The notes: a model not told the origin generated them from the letters alone. 64,000 nt of DNA from Bradyrhizobium sp. Ash2021 (GCF_031202265.1 NZ_CP100604.1:2896501-2960500); one strand, 5' to 3'; shown: positions 1 to 9,949, numbered from the stretch's first letter. Numbers and translations: made by a program.

Positions 1-701
1 ATCTGATCCGGCCTTCCGGTCGCAATGATGTGGCCATAGACCAGCACCGAAATTCGGTCGGCCAGTCCGAACACGACGCTCATGTCATGCTCTACGATCA
101 CCAATGTTCGTCCCTCAGTGAGGCGGCGAATGAGCGAAACTGCCCGCTCCGTTTCCGCGTGGCTCATGCCAGCGGTCGGCTCGTCGAGGAGGATGACGTC
201 GGCGCCGCCGGCAATGGTAATGCCGATTTCCAGCGCGCGCTGTTCGGCATATGTTAGCAGCCCGGCCGGTACGTCGCGGCGTGCAGCCAGACCGATGTCC
301 GAGAGCACCTGCGCCGTTCGGTCGCGGACTTCCTTTAGATTATCGATGTTCTTCCAGAACGAGTAATGATGGCCGTCGGTCCAGAGCACCGCGCAACGCA
401 GATTTTCCCAAACGGTCATATTGGCGAATACGTTCGTTACCTGAAAGCTGCGCGATAATCCGCGACGGTTGATCTGATAGGGCGGAAGGCCGGAAATCGG
501 CTCGCCGCGGAGCTTGACGCTTCCGGAGGTGGGCGCCATGTAGCCGCTGATGAGATTGAACGTTGTCGATTTGCCCGCACCATTGGGGCCAATGAGCGCG
601 TGCCGTTCGCCCTGTGCTACGCTTAAGTTCAGGTCGCGGATGATCGAGATGTTGCCGAAGCTTTTTTGCACGTCCTTCAGCTCTATGGCGGGCTGGGTCA
701 T
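1..701 (-). CDS. livG: Branched-chain amino acid-type ABC transporter ATPase LivG, 3' end outside window
   Basis: The reverse strand from the ATG at 701 gives about 233 residues that begin MTQPAIELKDVQKSFG. Walker A (GPNGAGKST) and Walker B (VILLDEPTAGM) are visible, followed by the switch histidine (IVEHDM). These mark a cytoplasmic ATPase of the LivG class that powers the LivHM permease. The frame is open at base 1, so the C-terminus is missing. The start overlaps the livM stop by 4 bp (ATGA), which indicates translational coupling in one operon with livM, livH and the binding protein. A livF gene would be expected just outside the window. Family call is firm; the substrate is not known. 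Confidence 0.93.
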   Translation of the reverse strand, partial: MTQPAIELKDVQKSFGNISIIRDLNLSVAQGERHALIGPNGAGKSTTFNLISGYMAPTSGSVKLRGEPISGLPPYQINRRGLSRSFQVTNVFANMTVWENLRCAVLWTDGHHYSFWKNIDNLKEVRDRTAQVLSDIGLAARRDVPAGLLTYAEQRALEIGITIAGGADVILLDEPTAGMSHAETERAVSLIRRLTEGRTLVIVEHDMSVVFGLADRISVLVYGHIIATGRPDQ

Positions 702-1999
702 GCGTGGTATCCCCTTGCATGCGCCGCCATGAGCGCGTCGTCCCACGCGTGCGCAAGCCTGCGCCAAGTCTCCCGCGCAACGATGAATCCGGCGATTATC
801 AGGAACAGAGCAATGATCCACGTGATCGGACTCGAGGCGTTGAAGTTCATGCCGAAGGCTTTGATATTTGGGTCATCGCCCGGGTTCACGGTGTGATGTA
901 CGATAGTTTCGAGCGCGAGAACGAGACCTGCGACCAATGCAAGCGTCGGAACGAGGGCTATCAAATAGGACGGCAATACCTTACCCAATGTGCCGCCCTT
1001 GAGCAGCGGCCGGTGCATCATCAGAAGCCCTGTGAGGCCTCCGGGCGCAAACGTCACGACCGCTATGAAAAACAGTCCGAAGTAGAGCTGCCAGACCGAT
1101 GTCAGATCGCTTAAGCTCAGCGATAGCACGGTAACGAATATGGCTCCGACAATCGGTCCAATAAAATAGCCAATGCCACCGATATACGTCGAAAACAACA
1201 CAGTTCCGGACTGTACGGCGCCGAGATAGGCCGAGTTGTCGATTTCAAAATTGATCGCGGCCAGGGCTCCCGCGATGCCGGCAAAGAAGCCGGCGAAGCA
1301 AAAGGCCAGATAACGAACGACGTGGGGGTTATAGCCAACGAACTGAACGCGCTCAGGATTGTCACGCACGGCATTGCACATGCGGCCAAGCGGGGTGCGC
1401 GTCAGCGCGTACATGGCGATGACCGCCAGCAACGTCCATGCCGCGATCAGATAGTAGATTTGAATTTGAGGTCCGAAATTCCAGTCGAAAACCCGAAACA
1501 ATTTGGTACGGTTCGCTGAGATGCCGGCTTCGCCCCCGAAGAACGTGCGCAAGATGAGGGCCGACGAGGCGATCAGCTCGGCAACGCCAAGTGAAATCAT
1601 CGCGAACGCCGTTCCGCTGCGCTGGGTCGAGACCCATCCAAGCAGTGCAGCGAAGAACAATCCGGCCAGGCCGCCGACCAGAGGAACGACGGGCAACGGG
1701 ATCGGAAGTGTGTTGGCGCTGATGATGTTGATGGCATGAATCACGAGAAAGCCGCCAAGGCCGTAATAAACGGCGTGTCCGAACGAAAGCAGTCCGGTTT
1801 GGCCGAGCAGGATGTTATAGGATAGGGAGAAAATGATGGAGATGCCGATCAGACTAAAGGTCGTCAGAGCGCCCCCCGAACTGAAAATCTTCGGCAGCAC
1901 CAACAGCATCAGCGCTGTGGCAACCCAGATGCCATAGAATTTCAGTTTTTCGCTGAAGGCCGGGTAGGGCGGCGCTACGCTTGAAGTCAATTCGCTCAT
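698..1999 (-). CDS. livM: Branched-chain amino acid-type ABC transporter permease LivM
   Basis: This 433-residue protein has many hydrophobic segments and the LivM-type core GQTGLLSFGHAVYYGLGG near residues 65-82, plus TLGRMCNAVRDNPERV-like cytoplasmic coupling sequence near residues 205-220. It is the second inner-membrane permease of a HAAT-family importer. It is longer than the roughly 330-350 residues usual for LivM because of a C-terminal hydrophobic extension. The start overlaps the livH stop by 4 bp and its stop overlaps the livG start, so all three are co-translated. Confidence 0.93.
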   Translation of the reverse strand: MSELTSSVAPPYPAFSEKLKFYGIWVATALMLLVLPKIFSSGGALTTFSLIGISIIFSLSYNILLGQTGLLSFGHAVYYGLGGFLVIHAINIISANTLPIPLPVVPLVGGLAGLFFAALLGWVSTQRSGTAFAMISLGVAELIASSALILRTFFGGEAGISANRTKLFRVFDWNFGPQIQIYYLIAAWTLLAVIAMYALTRTPLGRMCNAVRDNPERVQFVGYNPHVVRYLAFCFAGFFAGIAGALAAINFEIDNSAYLGAVQSGTVLFSTYIGGIGYFIGPIVGAIFVTVLSLSLSDLTSVWQLYFGLFFIAVVTFAPGGLTGLLMMHRPLLKGGTLGKVLPSYLIALVPTLALVAGLVLALETIVHHTVNPGDDPNIKAFGMNFNASSPITWIIALFLIIAGFIVARETWRRLAHAWDDALMAAHARGYHA

Positions 2000-2943
2000 G
2001 TTTCACGTGTTCCCAGCAGGCCCATCGGACGAAAGATCAGAATGAGAACCAGCAGTACATAGGGCATGATCGGCGCGATCTGAGCGACCGTGACGCCCCA
2101 GATGTCTGCCAGCCAGGTTTGCGCGTAGGTCGGACTTAGCGGGCCAAGCGCGCCGGCAAGTGAGCCATTCATCGAGACCGCGAAAGTCTGGACGAGGCCA
2201 ATCAGCAGGGATGCAACGAAGGCGCCCGGTAGCGAACCGAGTCCTCCAACGACCACGACCACGAACAGGATCGGTCCAAGTAGTGCCGCCATGTTCGACT
2301 GCGTCACCAGCGCGGGGCCTGCGATCACGCCAGCGACGGCGGCGAGCGCCGTACCGACGCCGAACACCAGCATGAAGATGCGCCCGACATTGTGGCCGAG
2401 ATGCCCGACCATATGCGGATGGGTAAGGGCTGCTTGGACGATCAAGCCGATGCGCGACTTCTTGAGGACCACTAGCAGGCCGACAAAGATCGCTATCGAT
2501 ACCAGCAGCATGAACATCTTATAGGCCGGGTAATTGGTCGAGAAGATTCTAAAAGCGGGAAAATCCAATGACGCCGGAATGCGGAAATCGACAGGGCTTT
2601 TGCCCCAGACGATCTGCACGATCTCCTCGATTGCGAAGGCCAGGCCGAACGTAAACAGGAGCTCCGCGACATGACCGTTACGGTGAACCCGTCGCAGCCC
2701 AAATCGCTCGACTGCCGCACCGAGCGCTCCTGCCAGCAATGGAGCGGTGAAGAGCGCGGGCCAGAAGCCAACCCATCGGCTGATCTGGAAGCCAAAAAAT
2801 GCGCCGAGCATGTAGAAGCTTGCATGCGCGAAATTGAGAACGCCGAGCATGCTGAAGATGACGGTCAGGCCGCTTGCCATCAAAAACAGCAGCATTCCGA
2901 ATAGAACGCCGTTCAGCGTGGATATGACGACAAGTTCTAGCAC
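1996..2943 (-). CDS. livH: Branched-chain amino acid-type ABC transporter permease LivH
   Basis: A 315-residue, very hydrophobic protein with the LivH pattern: N-terminal LNGVLFGMLLFLMASGLTVI and the GGLGSLPGAFVASLLIGLVQ region near residues 230-255. It pairs with LivM to form the membrane pore of a HAAT-type importer. It lies 78 bp downstream of the binding-protein gene on the same strand and overlaps livM by 4 bp. The substrate could be branched-chain amino acids, but linkage to an acyl-CoA ligase suggests an aromatic or carboxylic acid instead (inference). Confidence 0.93.
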   Translation of the reverse strand: MLELVVISTLNGVLFGMLLFLMASGLTVIFSMLGVLNFAHASFYMLGAFFGFQISRWVGFWPALFTAPLLAGALGAAVERFGLRRVHRNGHVAELLFTFGLAFAIEEIVQIVWGKSPVDFRIPASLDFPAFRIFSTNYPAYKMFMLLVSIAIFVGLLVVLKKSRIGLIVQAALTHPHMVGHLGHNVGRIFMLVFGVGTALAAVAGVIAGPALVTQSNMAALLGPILFVVVVVGGLGSLPGAFVASLLIGLVQTFAVSMNGSLAGALGPLSPTYAQTWLADIWGVTVAQIAPIMPYVLLVLILIFRPMGLLGTRET

Positions 2944-3021
2944 GACACTCCACTCCCGAGAGATGAGCCGACCTCGCTCCGGCGAGCGCCGGAGCGCACG
3001 AAGTTTGCGCGGTGACGCCGG

Positions 3022-4254
3022 TTAGTTCGGGCGCTCCATCTTGCAGGTGGTGGGGAGCATGGTCTGCTCCGGATCGATCTTCGCAGCTTGCCGCCAGCCC
3101 CAACCGGTCTTTTCCTCGTCGAACAGCTCTTTTTCCGTGCGATCGCCGAACGAGGCGATATACATGGGCTGGAAGAACTGGTGATCGTCCTTCCGCATGG
3201 TGCCCTTGCCGCCGTCATAGACGTCGAATTCCATGCCTTCGAGCGCTGCGGCAACCTTGACCGGATCGAGCGACTTGGCCTTTTCCGCCGCGGCCGCAAA
3301 CATCCTCATCTCGTTGACGGCGCGCGGATAGAACAGGCTGAAATCATATTTCGCCCGCAGCGCCTTCTCGAAAGCGTCCGCCGCCGGATTGCCGAGATTC
3401 GGAATACCCTCGGCGATCTGGAAGACCTGATGATTGAGGTTCGCCTGCTTGATCGCGGTGGGACCGCCGGTGCCGCCCGCATAGTAGGTGTACCAGTTCA
3501 CCTTTAGTCCCGCGTCGGCACTAGCTTTGAGGAGCAGCGCAAAATCCTGCCCCCAGTTGCCGGTGATGACGCTGTCAGCACCAGACGCCTTGATCTTCGC
3601 AACGTACGGTGCGAAGTCGGTAATCTTCAGCAACGGATGCAATTCGTCGCCGACGATCTCAATGTCCGGCCGCTTCGCCTTGAGCATGCTCTTTGCAGCG
3701 GAGCGGACCGATTCGCCGAACGAATAGTCCTGGTTGATCAGATAAAGCTTCTTGATGGCTGAAGCGCTCTTCATGTAGTTCGTGAGCGCTTCCATCTTGA
3801 TGTCGGAATTTGCATCCCAACGGAAATGCCAGAAGCTGCACTTTGCATTGGTGAGCACCGGATCCACCGCGGCGTAATTGAAATAGAGGATCTCTTTGCC
3901 GGGATTACGTTCGTTATATTTTGACACGAAATCCGTCAGCGCACCGGCGACTGACGACCCGTTGCCCTGGGTGATGTAGCGCACGCCGGCGTCGATCGCC
4001 TTCTGCGCCTGAATCAGGCTTTCTTGAGGATTGGTCTTATTGTCGAGGGGAACGATCTCGACCTTCTTGCCGAGAATGCCGCCCTTGGCATTCAACTCGT
4101 CAGCGAGAAATTGGAAGGTCTTGAAGCCGACCTCGCCGACGCTGGCACCGCCTCCCGAGAGCGGATCGATGTAGCCGATTTTGACCGTCTCTTGCGCAAG
4201 CGCCGCACCGCCGAGCATAGGCAACAAGGCAGCAGCTATCATCCACTGACGCAT
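3022..4254 (-). CDS. ABC transporter periplasmic binding protein (LivK-like, type I fold)
   Basis: The chosen start at 4254 gives 410 residues beginning MRQWMIAAALLPMLGGAALA, a clean signal peptide with an AQE cleavage region, and it follows a strong GGGAGGAG ribosome site. An upstream in-frame start at 4359 would add 35 residues before the signal peptide and is rejected. The mature part opens with VKIGYIDPLSGGGASVGEVG, the Peripla_BP_6/LivK signature. It should capture the substrate for LivHMG in the periplasm. The long form (about 390 residues mature) is typical of Bradyrhizobium importers linked to acyl-CoA ligases and aromatic acid use. Confidence 0.9.
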   Translation of the reverse strand: MRQWMIAAALLPMLGGAALAQETVKIGYIDPLSGGGASVGEVGFKTFQFLADELNAKGGILGKKVEIVPLDNKTNPQESLIQAQKAIDAGVRYITQGNGSSVAGALTDFVSKYNERNPGKEILYFNYAAVDPVLTNAKCSFWHFRWDANSDIKMEALTNYMKSASAIKKLYLINQDYSFGESVRSAAKSMLKAKRPDIEIVGDELHPLLKITDFAPYVAKIKASGADSVITGNWGQDFALLLKASADAGLKVNWYTYYAGGTGGPTAIKQANLNHQVFQIAEGIPNLGNPAADAFEKALRAKYDFSLFYPRAVNEMRMFAAAAEKAKSLDPVKVAAALEGMEFDVYDGGKGTMRKDDHQFFQPMYIASFGDRTEKELFDEEKTGWGWRQAAKIDPEQTMLPTTCKMERPN

Positions 4255-4561
4255 GGCACTCCTCCCTCTTGGTCGCTCTTTTTCGAATTTTCGAAGGCTC
4301 GTAAGAATCGCCAACCGCGAAAAAAACAGACCGGAAGACGAATGCCTTCTGTTTCGCAAGTGTTGTCCAATACCCCGAAGGCCGCAACCGAATAAATTGA
4401 ACCGACGTTTGAAGCGTCAGGAATTTCATCCGGGGCTTGCCGGCAAGGCTGGCATCCCAGCGGGCTTGGCTTCGAGAAGGATGGCGGCACATTGTTTGCG
4501 ATGCGCGCCGCGCGTGATCGCGAGAAAAACTTTCAGGACTACGGAGCTCTGAATTCAGAAT
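4255..4561. other. Spacer between acyl-CoA ligase and binding-protein genes
   Basis: About 307 bp without a convincing gene. On the minus strand it runs from the ligase stop to the strong ribosome site of the binding-protein gene at 4257-4266. I see no clear terminator hairpin with a T run, so readthrough from the ligase gene is possible. Confidence 0.4.
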
Positions 4562-6097
4562 TCATTCCTGGGCAACGCGCTTTCTGGCTTCCTCCTCGTA
4601 AAGCTCCTTCTTGGACAGCTTGCCGACGGCCGTCCTCGGCAGGGCATCGCGAATTTCCAACGCGCCGATCATTTCGTGCTTTCCCAACTTGTCCTTGAGA
4701 AAGTCCTTCATCTGCTCGAGCGTGACGGGGCTTGAGTTGGTCTTGAGCTTCACGAAGGCCTTTGGCGAATGGCCGCGATAGTCGTCGTGGATTCCGATCA
4801 CGATGACCTCTTCAATGCCTGGATGCTGGTAAATTGCCTCTTCGATGATGCGCGGGTAGACGTTAAATCCGCCGCACAGCAGCATGTCCTTGGTACGGTC
4901 GACAATGAAGACGTATCCATCTTCATCCATGTATCCGACGTCGCCGGTTCGAAGGAAACCGTCCTTGGTCATGGCCTCCTTTGTTGCATCTGCGCGCTTC
5001 CAATATCCCCGCATGACGTTGGGACCGCCGATGCAAATCTCGCCTTTTTCGCCCAAGCCCACGTAGCGAGACGGATCGTCGACGTCAGCAAACTTGATGG
5101 TGATGCCGGGAATGGGAATCCCGCACGAGCCGGGCTTCACCGCACCTTCCAGTGGTGTGAAGGTACCTGTCGGTGACGTTTCGGTCATGCCCCAGCCCTC
5201 GGCCAATCGGCAGCCAGAGATGTCCTGGAAGCGTTTCTGGACCTCCAGAGGAAGAGGGGCTCCTCCGGACGCGCACCACTTGATCGAAGACAAATCGAGA
5301 TCTTCAACGCCCGGATAGTTGATGATCGCGACATACATCGTTGGTACGCCGGGAAATACCGTGACTTTCTTCTCGGAAATGTCCTTCACCACCGCTGCCG
5401 CGTCGAACCGGGTATGCAGGATCAGCTCTGCGCCGATGCGCATACCCAACAGCATATTGACCGTCAGCGCATAGATGTGGAACGGCGGCAGGACGGCAAG
5501 AATCCGCTCGCGCCCTTCGTCGAGGAGTTGCGGCTCCGTATGCGTCGTCTCAACGTATTGCGCGGTTGCGGACGAAAGGTTGGCGTGCGTGAGCATCGCG
5601 CCTTTTGGAAGTCCGGTCGTACCCCCGGTGTATTGAAGTACCGCCACGGACTCACGCAGATCGGCAACCGGAAACGCAACATACTCACCATTGTTATTAA
5701 CAAGCTCGTCAAACGTCACGTGCTTGCTATCTTTGGGGACTGTGACGGTTTCGCCATTGTGCGACATTTGAGCGCGCACGGCTTCGGGCGCCGGAGTCAT
5801 TTCCGCTAAGTTGCCGACTACGAGTGTTTTCAATCTCGTCCTGCCGAGCAGCCGGCCCATCTGCGGGTAAAGCGCCTTGAGATCGAGCGTCACCAATATG
5901 TCAGTCTCGCTGTCTTCGACCTTGTGCTCGAGGACCTTTTCCGCATCCAGAGGCGAGTAGTTGACTACGGTGCCACCCGCCTTCATCACGCCGAAGAATG
6001 CGATGACGTAATGAGGTGTGTTGGGGAGATAGAGACCGACGTGTACGCCAGGGCGCACACCGAGCTTTTGGAATCCCTTGGCCGCTCGATTAGCTAG

Positions 6098-7125
6098 ATG
6101 TGGGCTTTCAGGAGGTTGTCCATCTGGTCCGAACCGAGGAAGCTGAGGTTGCGAAGCTTCAGTGTTCCACGGAGAGACCAGATGAACAGCCATAAGAATG
6201 CTCGCCTGACGCCGAAAGGTCGAGAGGCCATGGTGCGGAGTGTGGCAGCGGGACTGAGCAAAGCGGCCGCCGCGCGCCAGTTCAACACCACGCCAAAGAC
6301 CGTCGCCAAATGGGTCGAACGGTTCCGCGCAGGCGGTGTCGATGGTTTGCGCGACCGCTCCTCCAGGCCTCTTTCATTGCCAAGCCAAACGGCGCCCGCC
6401 ACATGCGCCGTGGTTGAGGCCTTGCGCCGCCAGCGCTACACCGGCAAGCAGATCGCGGTCGAGGTCGGCGTGTCTCCGGCGACCGTCAGCCGCATCCTGC
6501 AGCGGCTCGGCATCAACAAGCTCTCGGCACTGGAGCCGGCCGAACCGGTGCGCCGGTACGAGCGCGAACACCCCGGCGAGATCATCCACATCGATATCAA
6601 AAAGCTGGGCCGTTTCGAGCAAGTCGGCCACCGCATCACCGGCGATCGCCAAAGCAAGAGCCGCAGGGTCGGTTGGGAATATCTGCACCTGGCAATCGAC
6701 GACCATTCCCGCGTCGCCTATTCGGAAATCTTGCCCGATGAAAAACGTCGATCCTGCCTGAGCTTTCTCTTTAACGCGTTGCGCTTCTTCAGGGCCCATG
6801 GCGTCAAAGTCTATCGTGTCATGACCGACAACGGCACTAGCTTCCGATCCCGTCGTTACCCTAAGGCATTGCGCCTGCTCAAAATCAAGCACCTGCGCAC
6901 TAAGCCCTATACGCCGAAAACCAACGGCAAGGCCGAGCGCTTCGTCCAAACCTCGTTGCGCGAATGGGCCTATGCCCAAGCCTATCTCACATCCGATCAT
7001 CGGGCTCAGCACCTGCCGATCTGGCTGCATCGATATAACTGGCATCGACCACACAGCAGTCTAAAGTCCAAACCACCCATCAGCCGCCTCGGCTTGACCG
7101 AGGACAACCTGTTGAGGCTCCACAA
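6098..7125 (+). mobile_element. IS481-family insertion sequence with CTAG target duplication
   Basis: A 1028-bp element flanked by CTAG at 6094-6097 and 7126-7129. The ends are imperfect inverted repeats: left TGTGGGCTTTCAGGAGGTTG (6099 onward) against right, read inward, TGTGGAGCCTCAACAGGTTG. The duplication is proven by restoration of the ligase frame when one CTAG is removed. IS481 members are known to favour CTAG targets. The stop codon TAG of its transposase falls inside the right-hand target duplication. Confidence 0.93.
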
Positions 7126-7129
7126 CTAG
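6182..7129 (+). CDS. IS481-family transposase
   Basis: From the ATG at 6182 the protein has 315 residues, normal for IS481. An N-terminal helix-turn-helix (SKAAAARQFNTTPKTVAKWV) is followed by a second HTH (GVSPATVSRILQRLGI) and an rve integrase core with DDE residues in IHIDIKKLGRFE, VMTDNGTSF and NGKAERFVQTSLREW. An in-frame start at 6098 would include the IS end and is less likely. The stop codon TAG is supplied by the CTAG target duplication, so the final codon context depends on the insertion site. The gene looks intact. Confidence 0.93.
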   Translation: MNSHKNARLTPKGREAMVRSVAAGLSKAAAARQFNTTPKTVAKWVERFRAGGVDGLRDRSSRPLSLPSQTAPATCAVVEALRRQRYTGKQIAVEVGVSPATVSRILQRLGINKLSALEPAEPVRRYEREHPGEIIHIDIKKLGRFEQVGHRITGDRQSKSRRVGWEYLHLAIDDHSRVAYSEILPDEKRRSCLSFLFNALRFFRAHGVKVYRVMTDNGTSFRSRRYPKALRLLKIKHLRTKPYTPKTNGKAERFVQTSLREWAYAQAYLTSDHRAQHLPIWLHRYNWHRPHSSLKSKPPISRLGLTEDNLLRLHN

Positions 7130-7565
7130 GTCGTTCAGCTCCCGATAGAGGATCTTTTTGTTCATAAAATTGAGCGCGGGATTATCCGACCATTTGGCGG
7201 CAGATCGCTCCAGAATCTGCTGGACCGGCATAATCGTCAATTCTGCGTCGCAGCGAACGCCTCGCGGGTACGATTTGATCCAGGGCGCTACAGACATGTA
7301 GTCATTCCTTCGAGCACTGCAGCGGTGCGCAAAGATCAACGACCGCCAAATCGCGTGAACTTGAATTTTGTACAGACGACAAACGCAACGGGGCTCGCTT
7401 GATCCTACGTCCCCATCACTTGATGACTGTCCCGTTCTATCGCATTGACAAGAGTTGTCAGCCGATCGGTGTTTTTGCAGTGCGGGAACATTTTAATCGG
7501 CCAGCTAATGGCCTTCGGCACCACATCAACGTATCGTTCAGAAGATCGGTGTGCGGAGACCTACG

Positions 7566-7919
7566 ATGAGACTACGCGCGCTGTTGTGCTTGTCCGGATC
7601 GCGGATTCTCGCCGTAGGAACTGCGCGCGCCGTTGTTCGGGGGCAGTTTGGGAATATCCCTGACGATGTTCGCGCATGGTTCAAATGCGTGCGTAGCCCC
7701 GCCGGCGTTCCTTGCCGTGACATTTCCGACGGGCATCGAACGATCTACGACGTGCGTGTGGGAGTCTACTGGGTACCGATCGACGGTGTCTGGTGGCAGG
7801 TCCCGGAGAAAGCGATCGTTCGAAGCGTAGGTAATCCGTTAGGTGAAGCCGTTGTCTGGTATGTCAATGTTCGCGGCAATATCGACATCCGTTGTTTCGT
7901 TCCGGCCGATGCGAGTTAG
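7566..7919 (+). CDS. Small secreted protein, WF-CC-type family (copy 1)
   Basis: From the ATG at 7566, behind a GGAGA ribosome site, the product has 117 residues. The N-terminus MRLRALLCLSGSRILAVGTA resembles a weak signal peptide. The body holds VRAWFKCVRS, PCRDISDGHRTIYDVRVGVYW, WWQVPEKAIV and DIRCFVPADA. The same pattern (W-F/Y, Cys pair, G-x-Y, W-x-x-VP, C-F/Y-x-P) recurs in the proteins at 10321 and 13967, so this is a family, probably periplasmic and disulfide-bonded. This copy has one Cys where the others have CC. Function unknown. Confidence 0.7.
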   Translation: MRLRALLCLSGSRILAVGTARAVVRGQFGNIPDDVRAWFKCVRSPAGVPCRDISDGHRTIYDVRVGVYWVPIDGVWWQVPEKAIVRSVGNPLGEAVVWYVNVRGNIDIRCFVPADAS

Positions 7920-8088
7920 GATAGCAAGAGGGTAACGATGGTTGGTTTTGTTGCGGCGCGATATCCATCGGAACCGATCGCTGGTGTGCGGCTGTATCGA
8001 TCGACATTTGTGTTGTGGAATGTGTGGGTCCGTATCAAGCATGATACCGGTCAAAACCAACAAGAGTTGCCGATCGTTGGAGGCTTAA

Positions 8089-9828
8089 ATGAAAGGTACG
8101 TCATCGCCGGACGATCCGTCTGCCTATCTTGAAAACCTGATGCATGCGGGCCAGCAATCGATGAAGCGGTTTGACGATGCGCTCGCGGCGGCAATGGGAG
8201 TATCCGACAAGAGCTCGGCCCCCATGGGTCAGGTCTTTTCGCCTTTTGCGTTCGCGATAGATATGCAGCGCGAGTACGTCACGCAAATCTGGCGGTTCTG
8301 GAACGCCGCGGTCATAGGGACACTTACCCTCGGCACAAAACCTGCGATCCTGCCAGTTCGCGGCGACAAGCGCTTCAAGGACCAAGCGTGGCAGGAGACG
8401 CCTTACTACGATCTTCTCAAACAATCGTATCTCCTCGCCTCAACACAACTTCACGAGCTGGTTGATCACGCACAGGTCGATAACAGAACGAGGCTGCAGC
8501 TTCGTTTTTACGCGCGTCAATTCATTGACGCGATGAGTCCCTCAAATTTCCCCGCGACCAATCCGGAAGTCATACGGAAAGCAATCGAAACCCGCGCGGC
8601 GAGTCTTACCGCCGGAATCCAGAATCTGATCGAAGATATTCAGAAGGGACGAATTACGAGGGTCGACGAATCTGCTTTTGAAGTGGGTGGTAACCTCGCA
8701 GTTACACCGGGCTTCGTCGTCTTTGAGAACGAATTGATCCAACTGATCCAGTACACGCCGAAGACGCCCGACGTCGAGAAGACGCCGTTGCTGATTGTAC
8801 CGCCTTGCATCAACAAATATTATCTTCTCGATCTAGGTACAGGGAATTCGCTTGTCGAATATGCCGTCGCCCAAGGTCATCAGGTCTTCCTGATTTCCTG
8901 GCGGAGCGCGGTGCCTGAGATCGGACATCTGAGCTGGGATGATTATTTGAGGCTTGGCCCGCTCAAGGCTATCGATGTGGTACGCGATATCGCCAACGTC
9001 GACGAAGTTCACGCGCTCGGTTTCTGCGTTGGGGGCACTATTTTGAGCTGCGCAGGGGGGGTGCTCGCCGCGCGTGACGAAAACAAGCTCGCGACCATCA
9101 CGCTTTTGACCACCATGCTCGACTTTACCGACACAGGCGATATCGGCCTGCTGATCGACGAGGGCTCGGTTGTCTTGCGAGAGGCGACGATCGGAAGAGG
9201 CGGCGTCCTTCCCGGCAAAGAGTTGGCCTTCACGTTCGGAACGTTACGCGCCAACGATCTGATCTGGCGCTATGTGGTCGACAGCTATCTGAAAGGCGCG
9301 ACGCTTGACGCATTCGACCTGTTGTACTGGGACTCCGACAGCGTCAGCCTGCCAGGCCCGATGTATTGCTGGTACGCGCGCAATACATATTTGGAGAACA
9401 ACATCAAGAAACCGGGCAAGACCACGCAGTGCGGAGTTCCCATTGACCTCTCCTGTGTCAAAGTGCCGCTCTATATGCTGGCCTCGCGTGAGGATCACAT
9501 TGTTCCATGGCAGACCGCGTACCGCTCGAAGGATCTGATCGGAAAAGACCAACGCTTCGTCCTCGCGGCTAGCGGTCACGTTGCTGGCGTCATTAACCCG
9601 CCGGCCCGCAACAAACGCAGCCACTGGCTGAATGATGACCTGGCATGCGACGCGAAGGATTGGCTCGAGAATGCCGAAGAGAGACCCGGGAGCTGGTGGC
9701 CCGATTGGGATGTTTGGATGAAGCGACACTCCAGCGGGGTGATTCCTGCGCCGGCGCAGGCCGGCAACGCCAACTATAACGTCATCGAGCCGGCACCTGG
9801 CCGTTACGTGAAGCAAAAATCAAACTGA
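8089..9828 (+). CDS. phaC: Class I poly(3-hydroxyalkanoate) synthase PhaC
   Basis: A 579-residue protein with the PhaC lipase-like box GFCVGG; the nucleophile is Cys313. The catalytic Asp lies in ASREDHIVPW and the His in AASGHVAGV. N-terminal PhaC domain motifs (YDLLKQSYLLAS) are also present. It polymerises 3-hydroxyacyl-CoA into storage granules. Start at 8089 is supported by GGAGG eight bases upstream. Length matches class I enzymes (about 580-600). It stands alone here, without phaA, phaB or phasin genes. No broken residues were noticed. Confidence 0.95.
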   Translation: MKGTSSPDDPSAYLENLMHAGQQSMKRFDDALAAAMGVSDKSSAPMGQVFSPFAFAIDMQREYVTQIWRFWNAAVIGTLTLGTKPAILPVRGDKRFKDQAWQETPYYDLLKQSYLLASTQLHELVDHAQVDNRTRLQLRFYARQFIDAMSPSNFPATNPEVIRKAIETRAASLTAGIQNLIEDIQKGRITRVDESAFEVGGNLAVTPGFVVFENELIQLIQYTPKTPDVEKTPLLIVPPCINKYYLLDLGTGNSLVEYAVAQGHQVFLISWRSAVPEIGHLSWDDYLRLGPLKAIDVVRDIANVDEVHALGFCVGGTILSCAGGVLAARDENKLATITLLTTMLDFTDTGDIGLLIDEGSVVLREATIGRGGVLPGKELAFTFGTLRANDLIWRYVVDSYLKGATLDAFDLLYWDSDSVSLPGPMYCWYARNTYLENNIKKPGKTTQCGVPIDLSCVKVPLYMLASREDHIVPWQTAYRSKDLIGKDQRFVLAASGHVAGVINPPARNKRSHWLNDDLACDAKDWLENAEERPGSWWPDWDVWMKRHSSGVIPAPAQAGNANYNVIEPAPGRYVKQKSN

Positions 9829-9852
9829 AAGAAGCCAAGAAAGGATGGAAAC

Positions 9853-9874
9853 GCCCGTCAATAGGGGCTTTTCT
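9853..9874 (+). terminator. Weak possible terminator after phaC
   Basis: A short GCCC/GGGC hairpin (9853-9856 with 9065-type partner at 9865-9868) is followed by TTTTCT, 25 bp after the phaC stop. The stem is only 4 bp, so the call is tentative. Confidence 0.4.
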
Positions 9875-9949
9875 GATTCTCAGATCGTCGCGAAATTCTC
9901 AATTTCGAGAGTTTGAGGCTGAAATTGGCGAAATCTCCGGCGAGGAATG

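Larger units (their letters stand above)
4562..7297 (-). pseudogene. Long-chain/aromatic acyl-CoA ligase (FadD type) disrupted by IS481
   Basis: The 5' part (7297 to 7126) starts MSVAPWIKSYPRGV and ends at ILYRELNDLA. The 3' part resumes at 6097 with ANRAAKGFQKLG and runs to 4562. Removing the IS and one CTAG copy joins them in frame through LNDLANRAAKG. The 3' part carries the AMP-binding motif YTGGTTGLPKGAML, the EGWGMTETSP loop, the FLRTGDVGYMDEDGY motif and the C-terminal lysine region TAVGKLSKKEL. The intact enzyme would form acyl-CoA from a carboxylic acid, ATP and CoA. The gene leads the liv operon on the same strand, so the insertion may be polar on the transporter genes. A C-terminal piece could still be made, but it would lack the N-terminal residues. 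Confidence 0.93.

Noticed and set aside
1110..1115. Single CTTAAG hexamers at 622, 1110 and 25581
   Set aside because: Isolated, two of them inside genes, and without a partner at 11 bp.
7938..8132. 64-residue frame upstream of phaC
   Set aside because: Overlaps the well-supported phaC start and has no ribosome site or family.
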